Below are positions 42,415-51,805 of a DNA stretch of 64,000 nt, piece after piece. The notes under the pieces were generated by a model. The model was given only the letters and a program-made list of their open reading frames with translations, made no database searches and was not told the origin of the DNA. A program made the translations under genes and the position numbers. Where the stretch lies: NCBI GenBank assembly GCA_946887075.1, contig CAMPKA010000002.1, positions 124,001 to 188,000 on the forward strand, read 5' to 3'. Position 1 is the stretch's first letter; the number at the start of each line of letters is the position of its first letter. This DNA is from an uncultured Salinimicrobium sp. GTDB lineage: Bacteria; Bacteroidota; Bacteroidia; Flavobacteriales; Flavobacteriaceae.

Positions 42415-43353
42415 ATGACCATTAAAGCTTCTATAGGCCCTTTTATAATCGTGGCGATTGTTCTCACCTTAGGACCGGATGCTAAGGCCATGCAATCCTT
42501 TCCAGATTCCTCACTCCAGGAGGATGTCCTGGTACAGGAAAATGCCCTGATCAAACATTATGAAGAAGCCTTTGTCACATCCCTTCCTGATTCCCTGAGC
42601 CTGGATCCCTTTTACAGGAAGTATGCCGATGCATTCGGAATTCCGATCGTTTCCTCTGAGAAGGTACCTGATGCCGCTCTACTTGTCGCACGCGATATTG
42701 TGAACTACATGCTGGCCAAGAGAGCTGATGTCAGAAACGACCTGGTGCTGGACGGTGCCAGAGTACTGGTTATGGCCCAATCTGAAATGGAAACCGATCT
42801 TCCGGAGCGGAGCGACTGGAAAAAACCAGAAAAGGATGATCCCAGGCTGACTCCGGGGGAACGGAGAAACTATGACCGACCTGGAGGAATAGGAACTATG
42901 ACGGATAAAGCCTACTGGAACCAACGGGCCAGAGGGATGGGAGGATTGGTCACCTCATGTGCCGAGGAAAATCTTCTGGGATATCCTGGTACGCGCTATT
43001 ATGGAGAGAACATTCTAGTGCATGAGTTCAGTCATAATATCATGAGGGCACTTCGAAAAGTGGATCCGGCCCTTTACCGGGAGATACATAAGTCCTATGC
43101 CGATGCAAAAGCAAAAGGCTTATACCCCGGCCAGTATGCCATGAATACGGTGGCAGAGTACTGGGCCGAAGGCAGCCAGTGGTGGTTCTGGTCCAATTAC
43201 GAGTTCTTTGATGGTGAAGATCGCATCCAATCCCCATACGATCTCCTGGCGTATGACCCAGTACTGTATGGAATCCTGGAGCGGGTATACCTCGGGCATC
43301 ATATTCCTGCAGATGTTTATCACGGGCGGAACCTGAGACCGGCACGTCGTTAG
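42415..43353 (+). CDS. Secreted zinc metallopeptidase-like protein (HEFSH)
   Basis: A 312-residue protein with a signal peptide (MTIKASIGPFIIVAIVLTLG, cleavage near AKA). The zinc motif H203-E-F-S-H207 lies in ENILVHEFSHNIMRAL. A downstream NTVAEYWAEGSQWWF offers the third Glu ligand in an ExxAE-like arrangement. The overall pattern resembles proteins of the anthrax-lethal-factor-like zincin group, in which the HExxH helix is followed by an AExWA-type helix. Its substrate is unknown. It is a single gene located just before the SusC/SusD locus and could cut proteins or glycoproteins outside the cell. The zincin call is good, the subfamily tentative. Confidence 0.65.
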   Translation: MTIKASIGPFIIVAIVLTLGPDAKAMQSFPDSSLQEDVLVQENALIKHYEEAFVTSLPDSLSLDPFYRKYADAFGIPIVSSEKVPDAALLVARDIVNYMLAKRADVRNDLVLDGARVLVMAQSEMETDLPERSDWKKPEKDDPRLTPGERRNYDRPGGIGTMTDKAYWNQRARGMGGLVTSCAEENLLGYPGTRYYGENILVHEFSHNIMRALRKVDPALYREIHKSYADAKAKGLYPGQYAMNTVAEYWAEGSQWWFWSNYEFFDGEDRIQSPYDLLAYDPVLYGILERVYLGHHIPADVYHGRNLRPARR

Positions 43354-43660
43354 CCCTGAATTCAGGGGTGGCGGGTATAAATGGGCGAATTTTCAGGTCC
43401 CCGAAAAAAGGAATGGGGGATTCTTAAAAATTTAACAGGAACGTTCCTATTCCGGGGAGTAGAAGATCGAATATGATACCCAAAAATGGTGGCTTTTCTG
43501 GATTTCAAACGATTTATTACCTCCATTAAAGTAGTATAACCGGTTAATTCGGTAATATATGATAAGTCTCGGCTGAGATAAGGCTAATATAGCATTACAG
43601 AGACAGTTAATAAATTACTAAAATTGCTTAGTTGATTTACAATAGATAAATAAATGGCAT
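43354..43660. promoter_or_regulatory. Control region of the SusC/SusD locus with several palindromes
   Basis: The 307 bases hold three perfect palindromes. CCCTGAATTCAGGG (43354-43367) lies right behind the metallopeptidase stop and could act as a 3' hairpin. AGGAACGTTCCT is at 43437-43448 and TAACCGGTTA at 43537-43546. The last two are in the expected upstream regulatory region of the SusC gene and are candidate operators. TAAAATTG at 43619-43626 is a weak -7 candidate. No gene is seen here. Confidence 0.45.
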
Positions 43661-46600
43661 ATGGACGACAAGTATTTAGTCAGCATTTCAACCAAATTAT
43701 CTGGTAAAATGAAAGGTAATTCCGCAGCAGATCGAGACCGGCCTTTTAAGCCTCTTTATGGTACAAGAAACAAGAAGTCTTGTAGAAGATTGACCATGCT
43801 GTTTGTGTTGGCATTGCTCTGGCCGCTGCTTTCTTTCGCTCAAACTGAAAACATAGTAGAAGGGACAGTAACCGATGCGCAGGGAATGCCTATTCCAGGC
43901 GTCACCGTTCGGGTAAAGAATACACAGAGAGGTGTGGCTACAAATTTTGATGGGGAATACAGCATTGAGGCTGCCCCTGACGAGATTCTGGTTTTCTCCT
44001 ATGTAGGTATGGAAACCCAGGAAATTCCTGTGGGTGACGAGTCCACAATTGATGTGGTACTCAAGGAAAGTGCAGCTGCACTGGAAGAGGTTGTCATCGT
44101 GGGATACGGAGTCCAAAAGAAGGCCTCGGTCGTCGGGGCGATATCTCAGGTATCCGGAGAAAAACTGGAGCGGGTAAAAATGGGAGGAAGTGTTGAAAAC
44201 ACCCTTCAGGGTAACCTGCCTGGCCTTACCGTTATCATGACGGATCCTACACCAGGGGAAGAATCAATGGGAGGGTACTATGCCGCCAGTCCCATCAACA
44301 TGTCTATTCGGGGAACCTCTTCGATGGGTAGTAATGCACCCCTGATTATTATAGACGGGGTGGAGCGCCCCCTCTCGAATATGGATCCCAACAACATAGC
44401 CTCTGTCTCTATTCTTAAGGATGCATCGGCAACTGCTGTATATGGTGTCAAAGGTGCAAACGGAGTCGTGATCATCACGACCAAACGTGGTTTATCAGGT
44501 GCCCTGGAGCTGGAATTCAACGGGGAATTCAGCGTGAAGACGCCAACCATGTTGCCGGAATATATGAATGCTTACGAAACCATGCTGTTGCGAAACGAAG
44601 CTTACAGAAATGACGGGAACTGGGACATGATTATTCCAGATGCTGAGCTGGAGCACTACAGAACTGGCGATTTGCCTTACCTGTATCCGGATTTCGACTG
44701 GATGGAATTCTACTTTAAGCCGGGATACGATCAGCAATATAACGTCAATGCGCGAGGCGGAAACGACTTTGTGCAATACTTCGCTTCGGTGGGATACCTT
44801 ACGGAAGGGGATGTCTATAATGTGGGAAATATTTTCCCCTATGAATTTGACTCTCAGAATGCCCATTACTGGCATGACAGGTATAACTTCAGGAACAACC
44901 TCGATTTCAATGTGACTGAGACGACCGGACTGGCCGTTAACCTCGGAGGGAACATCAAGGTATGGAACAAGCCTATAGATACCTTCACTCAGGAAACCTG
45001 GTTTGAATCAGTAACAACAATGCCCTATTATCCTGAGGAAGCCGTCAAGGAATATCCCGACGGCCTGATCCCTTACAATCAGACGGGAATCAGACCTTTC
45101 ATTAATCCGGACCAGGGTGAAGTCAGGCTAAACTGGCACGGTGGCCAGGGCTTTCAGCGCTTCAAGGCTAATGAATTACTTGTGGATATCAAAGTGGACC
45201 AGGATCTGGACGTTCTTACCGAAGGTCTGTCTTTCCAGGCCCTGTATTCCTACAACAGCCAGGTCAGGTATCAGAAGATCTATAACCTCCCACAGTACTT
45301 TGGCTATTATCTGGATCCGGACACACAGACCTGGAGTAGGTATGACAATTTCGGAGGGGAAGATTTGAACACGCCACAGCCACCTCTTATTGTTTCCAAT
45401 ACAGAGAACATCTGGTCCGCCTTCAGGAGCCATTATTACGAAGGCCGTTTCAGTTACGGTCGTGATTTCGGAAATCATTCCGTCGGGGGTACCGGAGTAT
45501 TCAGCAGAAGGGAATCCAGGGGAATCTCGGATTTCCCGCACTATGAAGAAAACTGGGTAGGTCGTGCGACCTATGACTTTAAAGATAAATACTTTGTTGA
45601 AGGTACCATAGCCCATTCGGGATCCGAAAAATTCGCACCCGGCTTACGATTTGGAACCTTCCCTTCTGCCGCGGTAGGATGGATGGTCTCCAATGAGAAT
45701 TTCTATGTGAACAGCGGCTGGGATGATGTGATGAATATGCTGAAGCTAAGGTATTCCTACGGGGTCGTCGGTAGTGATGCCGGGATCGCACGATGGTTAT
45801 ACCTTTCAGAATTCACCAATAGCGGTGGAAGTGTCGGATTCGGATATCCACTTCAGTACTACCCATTCATCTCAGAAGGAAACATACCTGTGACAGATGC
45901 CACATGGGAGGAAGCCATAAAGCAGAATATTGGTGTCGATATGGAATTCTGGCAGAATGCCGTATCCCTCAGCGTAGATCTTTTTGATGAGCGCAGGGTC
46001 GGGATGCTCCAAAGCCGACAGTCAGTACCCGCCTGGGTTGGGGTTGGAGACATCAGAGGTAACCTTGGGGAAACCAAGAGCCATGGATTTGAGGTCGCCT
46101 TGGGCTGGAATAAGGCTGTTACTGAGGACCTGATCCTTTTCGGAAATGCCAACCTTACCTGGTCAGAAAACCGAGTGGTTTTCTATGATGAGCCAGATGC
46201 GGTGCCTTTTCATATGAAAGCGGAAGGAAAACCGGTGGACATAGCCCGAAGACTCGGTTCCTATACCCCCGGGACAGGAATTATGGATGCCGGCTTCTAT
46301 CAGGATTTTGATGAACTCTTTATGTATCCTGTCGCTTCAGGAGGGAACCCCATTGTGGGTGACTTCAAGTTCCTGGATTTCAACGGGGATGGCGTCGTGG
46401 ATCAGCAGGACCGCGTAGTATCAAGGTATCCGATAACCCCAAACATGAACTGGAGTGTCAATGTCGGTGCCAATTTCCATAACTGGTCCTTCAATGCGCA
46501 ATTTTATGGAATCAGCAATACGCAGCAGCCTATGAGACAGGGTGGAATGTTCTTCCTATATCCCTTTACTCAGAATAAGGACAACGCCTTTACCGCACAT

Positions 46601-46933
46601 GCCAATCACTGGACTCCGACAAACACCAATGCGCAATTTCCAGCAGTTCATTCTGTAGCTACAAATCAATACAATTACCAGATCAGCCAGTTCTCCATGG
46701 TCAATGGACAATACATCAGACTCCGTACAGCGAGACTGGGATACCGTGTGGAAGGAGATCTCCTGGACAGACTAAAAATCAGTGAAATCAACCTGGGACT
46801 TTCTGGAACCAACCTGTGGACCTGGAAGAAGCTCGACTGGGGTGGGGATCCGGAAGGATTCAACTTCGGAGCGGACTTCGGGGCTTACCCGCAGATGAAG
46901 CGTTTCACTTTTGAGGTCGGAATAAACTTTTAA
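43661..46933 (+). CDS. SusC-like TonB-dependent receptor 1
   Basis: A SusC/RagA-type outer-membrane importer of 1090 residues. A basic N-terminal stretch is followed by a signal helix (RRLTMLFVLALLWPLLSFAQ). A carboxypeptidase-regulatory-like domain comes next (GTVTDAQGMPIPGVTVRVKN). The SusC signature EEVVIVGYGVQKKASVVGAI, then a plug domain (PLIIIDGVERPLSNMDPNNI, ASVSILKDASATAVYGVKGA) and a 22-strand barrel ending MKRFTFEVGINF complete it. Met at 43661 gives a long N-region; ATG 43709 is an alternative start. The SusD partner begins at the stop codon (TAATG overlap), so the two are translationally coupled. The transported oligosaccharide or glycopeptide is unknown. Confidence 0.93.
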   Translation: MDDKYLVSISTKLSGKMKGNSAADRDRPFKPLYGTRNKKSCRRLTMLFVLALLWPLLSFAQTENIVEGTVTDAQGMPIPGVTVRVKNTQRGVATNFDGEYSIEAAPDEILVFSYVGMETQEIPVGDESTIDVVLKESAAALEEVVIVGYGVQKKASVVGAISQVSGEKLERVKMGGSVENTLQGNLPGLTVIMTDPTPGEESMGGYYAASPINMSIRGTSSMGSNAPLIIIDGVERPLSNMDPNNIASVSILKDASATAVYGVKGANGVVIITTKRGLSGALELEFNGEFSVKTPTMLPEYMNAYETMLLRNEAYRNDGNWDMIIPDAELEHYRTGDLPYLYPDFDWMEFYFKPGYDQQYNVNARGGNDFVQYFASVGYLTEGDVYNVGNIFPYEFDSQNAHYWHDRYNFRNNLDFNVTETTGLAVNLGGNIKVWNKPIDTFTQETWFESVTTMPYYPEEAVKEYPDGLIPYNQTGIRPFINPDQGEVRLNWHGGQGFQRFKANELLVDIKVDQDLDVLTEGLSFQALYSYNSQVRYQKIYNLPQYFGYYLDPDTQTWSRYDNFGGEDLNTPQPPLIVSNTENIWSAFRSHYYEGRFSYGRDFGNHSVGGTGVFSRRESRGISDFPHYEENWVGRATYDFKDKYFVEGTIAHSGSEKFAPGLRFGTFPSAAVGWMVSNENFYVNSGWDDVMNMLKLRYSYGVVGSDAGIARWLYLSEFTNSGGSVGFGYPLQYYPFISEGNIPVTDATWEEAIKQNIGVDMEFWQNAVSLSVDLFDERRVGMLQSRQSVPAWVGVGDIRGNLGETKSHGFEVALGWNKAVTEDLILFGNANLTWSENRVVFYDEPDAVPFHMKAEGKPVDIARRLGSYTPGTGIMDAGFYQDFDELFMYPVASGGNPIVGDFKFLDFNGDGVVDQQDRVVSRYPITPNMNWSVNVGANFHNWSFNAQFYGISNTQQPMRQGGMFFLYPFTQNKDNAFTAHANHWTPTNTNAQFPAVHSVATNQYNYQISQFSMVNGQYIRLRTARLGYRVEGDLLDRLKISEINLGLSGTNLWTWKKLDWGGDPEGFNFGADFGAYPQMKRFTFEVGINF

Positions 46934-48696
46934 TGAAAATGAAATTTCAAAAGAGTATGAGAAAACTAATATTTTGTATCGCTATCGGTGCGTGCTTAAT
47001 CAGTTGTGAGGATTACTTGGACAAGGTCGAGGAATCTGCAGGAATGCAGGAGGAAGACGTATTCACAAACTATTTGAATTTCAGGCAGTTCCAGGATCGT
47101 ATGTATCAGGATATGCACAACTATCTGTCTGGGGGAGACTACTCTTACATCGCGGCAGTTACCGATGAAGGCTATATGACCTCGGACTGGGAGACTCTGC
47201 CCATTGTACAGAACGGAGATTACCTCCGGGCGTACAATACGGGTCAGGCCCTGCAGTTCTATGGGATCTGGGACGCCTGGGAGAGCATCAGGATTATCAA
47301 TATGTCTCTGAACAATCTGGACCGACTTGAGGATGCCACTCAGGAGGAGAAGGATCGACTAAAGGGGCAGGCTCATTTTATGAGAGCCTGGTATTATTAC
47401 GAGTTCCTTAAAAGACAGGGTGCCATGCCCTATATCACCAAAGTCTATAAAGGAACCGACAACTTTGCCCTTTCAAGACCTACCTATCACGAGACGGTTA
47501 TGAACGTGCAGGCAGATTTGGATACGGCAGCAACGCTGCTTCCAGTGAGATGGGACCCAGCCAACATCGGAAGGCCCACCAAAGGTGCTGCCATGGCTCT
47601 TGAAGCTGCAGCCCTCTTATTTGATGCCAGCCCGAATAACAATCCTTCCGGGGATGTGGAGCGGTGGAAGGCTGCCGCCGAAGCTTCCTGGGAGCTTATA
47701 GACTTTGCGGAAACCACAGGAAGGTATAAACTGGTAGAGTCTAATGGTACTGATGTGGTCTCCTATATCACTCCCGAGGGAGTCAAAGAGATCAGGTATG
47801 CCAGTGGGTTCGATAGCATTTTCCTTTATCAGCCGGTTGTTGATGAAATCATCTGGGAGAACTACGCCTCAGTTGTGGACAACGGAATGGATAATGTTTT
47901 CTCCACACCGAGCATCATGGCAGGTGGTGTCATTCAGGGTTACAGCCCTTCGGTTAACATTGTAAATAGTTTTGAAACCGTAAACGGGCTTGATATCGAA
48001 GATGATCCTGATTATGACCCTCAGAATCCTTATGTAGATCGGGATCCGAGGTTCTATCACTCCATCCTGTTCAACGGAGAACGATGGACGAGCCAGTCGG
48101 GTAATTACCTCGAACTTTTCAATGGAGGAGAGGAGAGAACCGGAGAACCACATTATTCCAAGACAGGCTACCTCGCTCGTAAATTTTGGGGCAAGAATGT
48201 GGACCAGTGGTCAGGAGCAAATGCGCCCTTTACCCACGTGATCTACTTCCGTCTGGCTGGAATCCTGCTGCAGTATGCAGAGGCGGCCAACGAAATCGGG
48301 GGTCCTGATTACAGTATTCCAGGTGCTTCCATGACTGCGGTTGAGGCGGTGAACAAGGTTAGAGCCCGTGTGGGTATGCCGCCTGTGGATCAGAGATACC
48401 TGACCAGCAAGGAAAGCTTCAGGGAAAGAATCAAGAACGAGAGAGCGGTGGAATTATTCCTGGAAGGAAAGCGATATTTTGATCTGAAGCGATGGAAAGA
48501 CGCGGACAAACTCGAACACCGGGCGATATACGCTCATGACTTTGTCGAGGATCCGTCCCAGCCGACTGGATTCAGGATCTTTAAATCCGAGCAGCCAATC
48601 TTTACATTGACTTTCGAGGAAAAACACTACAGATGGCCAATTCCATTGGAAGACGCGTTGATGTATCCAGAATTTAAACAAAACCCGGGATGGTAA
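46933..48696 (+). CDS. SusD-like surface glycan-binding lipoprotein 1
   Basis: A 587-residue SusD/RagB protein that caps the first SusC barrel. Signal sequence MRKLIFCIAIGACLISCEDY has the lipobox LISC. The SusD fold is recognised from the tetratricopeptide-like helices (GQAHFMRAWYYYEFLKRQGA, AAALLFDASPNN) and the C-terminal VNKVRARVGMPPVDQRYLTS, RIKNERAVELFLEGKRYFDL and KRWKDADKLEH, ending with the common PIPLEDALMYPEFKQNPGW. The start shares its A with the SusC stop (TAATG). The second SusC gene follows after about 65 bases. Confidence 0.93.
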   Translation: MKMKFQKSMRKLIFCIAIGACLISCEDYLDKVEESAGMQEEDVFTNYLNFRQFQDRMYQDMHNYLSGGDYSYIAAVTDEGYMTSDWETLPIVQNGDYLRAYNTGQALQFYGIWDAWESIRIINMSLNNLDRLEDATQEEKDRLKGQAHFMRAWYYYEFLKRQGAMPYITKVYKGTDNFALSRPTYHETVMNVQADLDTAATLLPVRWDPANIGRPTKGAAMALEAAALLFDASPNNNPSGDVERWKAAAEASWELIDFAETTGRYKLVESNGTDVVSYITPEGVKEIRYASGFDSIFLYQPVVDEIIWENYASVVDNGMDNVFSTPSIMAGGVIQGYSPSVNIVNSFETVNGLDIEDDPDYDPQNPYVDRDPRFYHSILFNGERWTSQSGNYLELFNGGEERTGEPHYSKTGYLARKFWGKNVDQWSGANAPFTHVIYFRLAGILLQYAEAANEIGGPDYSIPGASMTAVEAVNKVRARVGMPPVDQRYLTSKESFRERIKNERAVELFLEGKRYFDLKRWKDADKLEHRAIYAHDFVEDPSQPTGFRIFKSEQPIFTLTFEEKHYRWPIPLEDALMYPEFKQNPGW

Positions 48697-48761
48697 TCAA
48701 ATACCCGAGATTCGTTCAAATCTTGTCTCGAACCCTGCATTTACAGCTAAACCCAATCATA

Positions 48762-51700
48762 ATGAAGAAGAGATTAGTTACAGGAATTATTATTTTATGG
48801 GCTGCCTTTGGTATACAAGTTCAGGCCTTACACGCCCAGGAAGATACCTCCACCACAGTTATAACCGGCTCGGTGATCAATGAGTCCAATGAGCCTATTG
48901 CTGATGTCCTGGTTGAAGCCTCGGAATCTGGTGACGAAGTCTTGACAGATGAAGAAGGAAACTTCTCCATCGAAGTGGCTTCCGACAAACGCGATCATAT
49001 CACCTTCAGCAAGGATGGGTTTGATCCGCTGACCATGCAGGTTAAAAACGGTGTTTTCACGGATGAACCTGTTTTACTCCATGAGGAAGATTTCTTTTCA
49101 ATCAACGACCAGCAGAGTATGCCTTATAAATCTTTTGATTCTGATCGTGTTGTTTCCGCAATTGTTACCATTTCTGGAGAGGAGCTAATTGCACATCCTT
49201 CCACTTCGTTTCTTGATGCGCTGTCAGGAAGGGTGGCAGGTCTCGTGATCCAACAGACTTCCTTCACTCCTGGTGATGAATCCTTTTACGCTTCCATAAG
49301 GGGAGTAGGAGCGACTTTCTATATCGATGGAATCCAAAGGAACCCAGAGGACCTGACGGTTTATGAAGTGGCCAAAGTAGAGGTGATCAAGGATCTTTCG
49401 GGAAGAGCAGCACTTGGAACCAATGGTGCAGGCCCTGTGATATGGATTACAACAAGAAGTGGTGCTGTCAACGACAAGGAGATCAATGTAAGCCTGGAAA
49501 GGGGAATCAGTACCCCAACGACCACGCCGGAATTTCTGGATGCATATGACTATGCGACCCTGTATAACGAGGCACTCGAAAACGACGGATTATCTCCGAT
49601 CTATTCCCAGGCCGCGCTTACTGCATATCAGAACGGATCTTCACCCTTGCGGTATCCCAATATCAATCGCTATAATGAATTCGTGGCCGAAACCGCGCCA
49701 TATACCAGAGCGAACCTGAATTTCACAGGAGGTGACGACCAGGTTAACTATTTCTCGATGCTGGATTATGTAGGGGCTGACGGTTATGAGAACATCGGCC
49801 GCCAAACAACCTATGACCGGTATAAGATCCGGGGAAATGTCAATATCAGGCTGAATGATTATCTCGATATGAATGTGAACCTTTCCGGGACCTACGGCAC
49901 ATCGGAATATGCTAACCAGGGAGGTGGAGCAGGCAGGTTCAACCTGTTCAACACGATCTCTAGTTATCCTGCCAACGCCCATGCCATCATGTTCGAAGAT
50001 AAGTTCGTGATCAGTAACGATCACCCGATAAACCTGATGAACGAGTACCTCTACGGGGGGTATGCCGAGAGCGCTGAACTCAATACACAGAATAAGGCAT
50101 CCCTGATTGTTGACCTGGACGATGTGATAACCGGGATGAAATTTGTCGGAACTGCTGCTTTCGACGTGAACAACATCATTACGACAAACAAAGGAGGTAC
50201 GGAGAGCCTATACAGGCTGACCCGCTCCAGCACTGGAGAGGATATTCTCGAACGGGTTGTGGAAAGGGAAGTAGTACCCTCCATGTGGAGTGGCTACGAT
50301 TTCTATCAGAGAAGTATAACTGGAATTGCAGATCTGAAGTACGACCGGGTTTTTGATGAGCATGCGATTACGGCCAACATAGCCTATTATCAGGCCCTTC
50401 AGGAGACTCGCGCAGCATCTCAGAATTATCAGCCAAACAAGGTTCAGGATGTCAGTTTCAGGGCCAACTATGCCTTTGATGAGAGATATGTGGTACAGTT
50501 TGACCTGGCTTATACTGGGAACATGAGACTGCCTGAAGGGGAGCGGTTTAATGCCTATCCCACTATTGGAGTCGCCTGGAACATCGATGAGGAATCCTTT
50601 TTCTCTGATGAAGGATGGGTCGATCACCTGAAGCTGTACTCCTCCTATGGGGTGATGGGTGTGAACAATTTCAACCTTCCAGGTGGATACAATACCTATT
50701 ATCTGGACAGGACCCTTTGGCAGGATGTCGGAGGCTGGCAAACCGGAATTGAAGGACAAAAAAGTGGCGGGTATAATATCTATGAAATTCTCCAGTTCGG
50801 GAGTGATGATTTTACGCTTCCCGAAACCAAATATTTCAACGTAGGGGTTCAAACACAAATATTTGACAACACCGTGGCTTTTGCAGCGAATTACTTCCGG
50901 CAAGAGAATTACGATCAGATATCTTTGAAGCAAAATTTCACCCCTTCCCTGTTCGGAACCGGTGGATTCCTGCCCGCAGTAAATTTCGGAGAGGATCTAC
51001 GATACGGAGTTGACGGTTCTTTGCAGTATTCAAATAATATCGGGGCCTTCGACTTTTCCATCGGAGGAAATGCCCAGTACGTTCGGCAAAAGTATGTTGT
51101 GGTCGATGAACCGGTTGCCCTGGCAGATTATCGCAAGAGAGCGAACAAGGATATGGATCTTTTATGGTTGTATGAGGCTGACGGCCTCTTCCAGACCCAG
51201 GAAGAGATCGACTCCAGGGATGTGGCTCAAAGTTGGGGAACTGTACAACCGGGGGATATCCGATACGTGGACTTCAATGAAGATGGGGTAGTTGATGAGA
51301 AGGATGTTCATACCACAGGGGCTCATGCGCCAAGGGTGGCCTATGGACTGAACTTTTCGGTCGAATACGGGGGCTTCAATCTCTTTGTTTCCGCGGAAGG
51401 TGTGGCTGATGGCCAGCGGCTGCTCAACAGTTCCTATTTCTGGAACAGTTCCACGGACAGAAACTATTCAGAAGTTATGCTGGATCGCTGGCCGGTTACA
51501 AATGACTATCCGAGACTGACCACGCTTTCCCAGAACAATTACCAGGGTTCGACTTTCTGGTTGGAAAATGCGGCATATCTGAGCATCAGAAACCTGGCGC
51601 TGAGTTATTCGCTTCCCGAGTCATTTGCTGATAAATTTAATATGAGGGAACTGAATCTATTTATGAGAGGTAGGAACCTGGTCACTTTTTCAGAATTGAA

Positions 51701-51794
51701 CAAGTATGACCTGAACCCTGAATCTATAGGTGCTGGAATAAATACCTATCCTATGTCAAGAACCATAACATTCGGTATAAGTACTAAATTTTAA
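48762..51794 (+). CDS. SusC-like TonB-dependent receptor 2
   Basis: A second SusC-type receptor of 1010 residues. ATG 48762 gives a signal peptide (MKKRLVTGIIILWAAFGIQV, cleavage near LHA); the longer reading from 48690 runs into the SusD gene. A carboxypeptidase-like domain (GSVINESNEPIADVLVEASE) precedes a plug (PSTSFLDALSGRVAGLVIQQ, FYIDGIQRNPEDLTVYEVAK, VEVIKDLSGRAALGTNGAGP) and a barrel ending SRTITFGISTKF. It differs strongly from receptor 1, and the usual EEVVVVGYG box is replaced by other sequence, so it probably takes a different ligand. Its SusD partner follows after 11 bases. Confidence 0.92.
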   Translation: MKKRLVTGIIILWAAFGIQVQALHAQEDTSTTVITGSVINESNEPIADVLVEASESGDEVLTDEEGNFSIEVASDKRDHITFSKDGFDPLTMQVKNGVFTDEPVLLHEEDFFSINDQQSMPYKSFDSDRVVSAIVTISGEELIAHPSTSFLDALSGRVAGLVIQQTSFTPGDESFYASIRGVGATFYIDGIQRNPEDLTVYEVAKVEVIKDLSGRAALGTNGAGPVIWITTRSGAVNDKEINVSLERGISTPTTTPEFLDAYDYATLYNEALENDGLSPIYSQAALTAYQNGSSPLRYPNINRYNEFVAETAPYTRANLNFTGGDDQVNYFSMLDYVGADGYENIGRQTTYDRYKIRGNVNIRLNDYLDMNVNLSGTYGTSEYANQGGGAGRFNLFNTISSYPANAHAIMFEDKFVISNDHPINLMNEYLYGGYAESAELNTQNKASLIVDLDDVITGMKFVGTAAFDVNNIITTNKGGTESLYRLTRSSTGEDILERVVEREVVPSMWSGYDFYQRSITGIADLKYDRVFDEHAITANIAYYQALQETRAASQNYQPNKVQDVSFRANYAFDERYVVQFDLAYTGNMRLPEGERFNAYPTIGVAWNIDEESFFSDEGWVDHLKLYSSYGVMGVNNFNLPGGYNTYYLDRTLWQDVGGWQTGIEGQKSGGYNIYEILQFGSDDFTLPETKYFNVGVQTQIFDNTVAFAANYFRQENYDQISLKQNFTPSLFGTGGFLPAVNFGEDLRYGVDGSLQYSNNIGAFDFSIGGNAQYVRQKYVVVDEPVALADYRKRANKDMDLLWLYEADGLFQTQEEIDSRDVAQSWGTVQPGDIRYVDFNEDGVVDEKDVHTTGAHAPRVAYGLNFSVEYGGFNLFVSAEGVADGQRLLNSSYFWNSSTDRNYSEVMLDRWPVTNDYPRLTTLSQNNYQGSTFWLENAAYLSIRNLALSYSLPESFADKFNMRELNLFMRGRNLVTFSELNKYDLNPESIGAGINTYPMSRTITFGISTKF

Positions 51795-51805
51795 CAAAGT
51801 AGATT

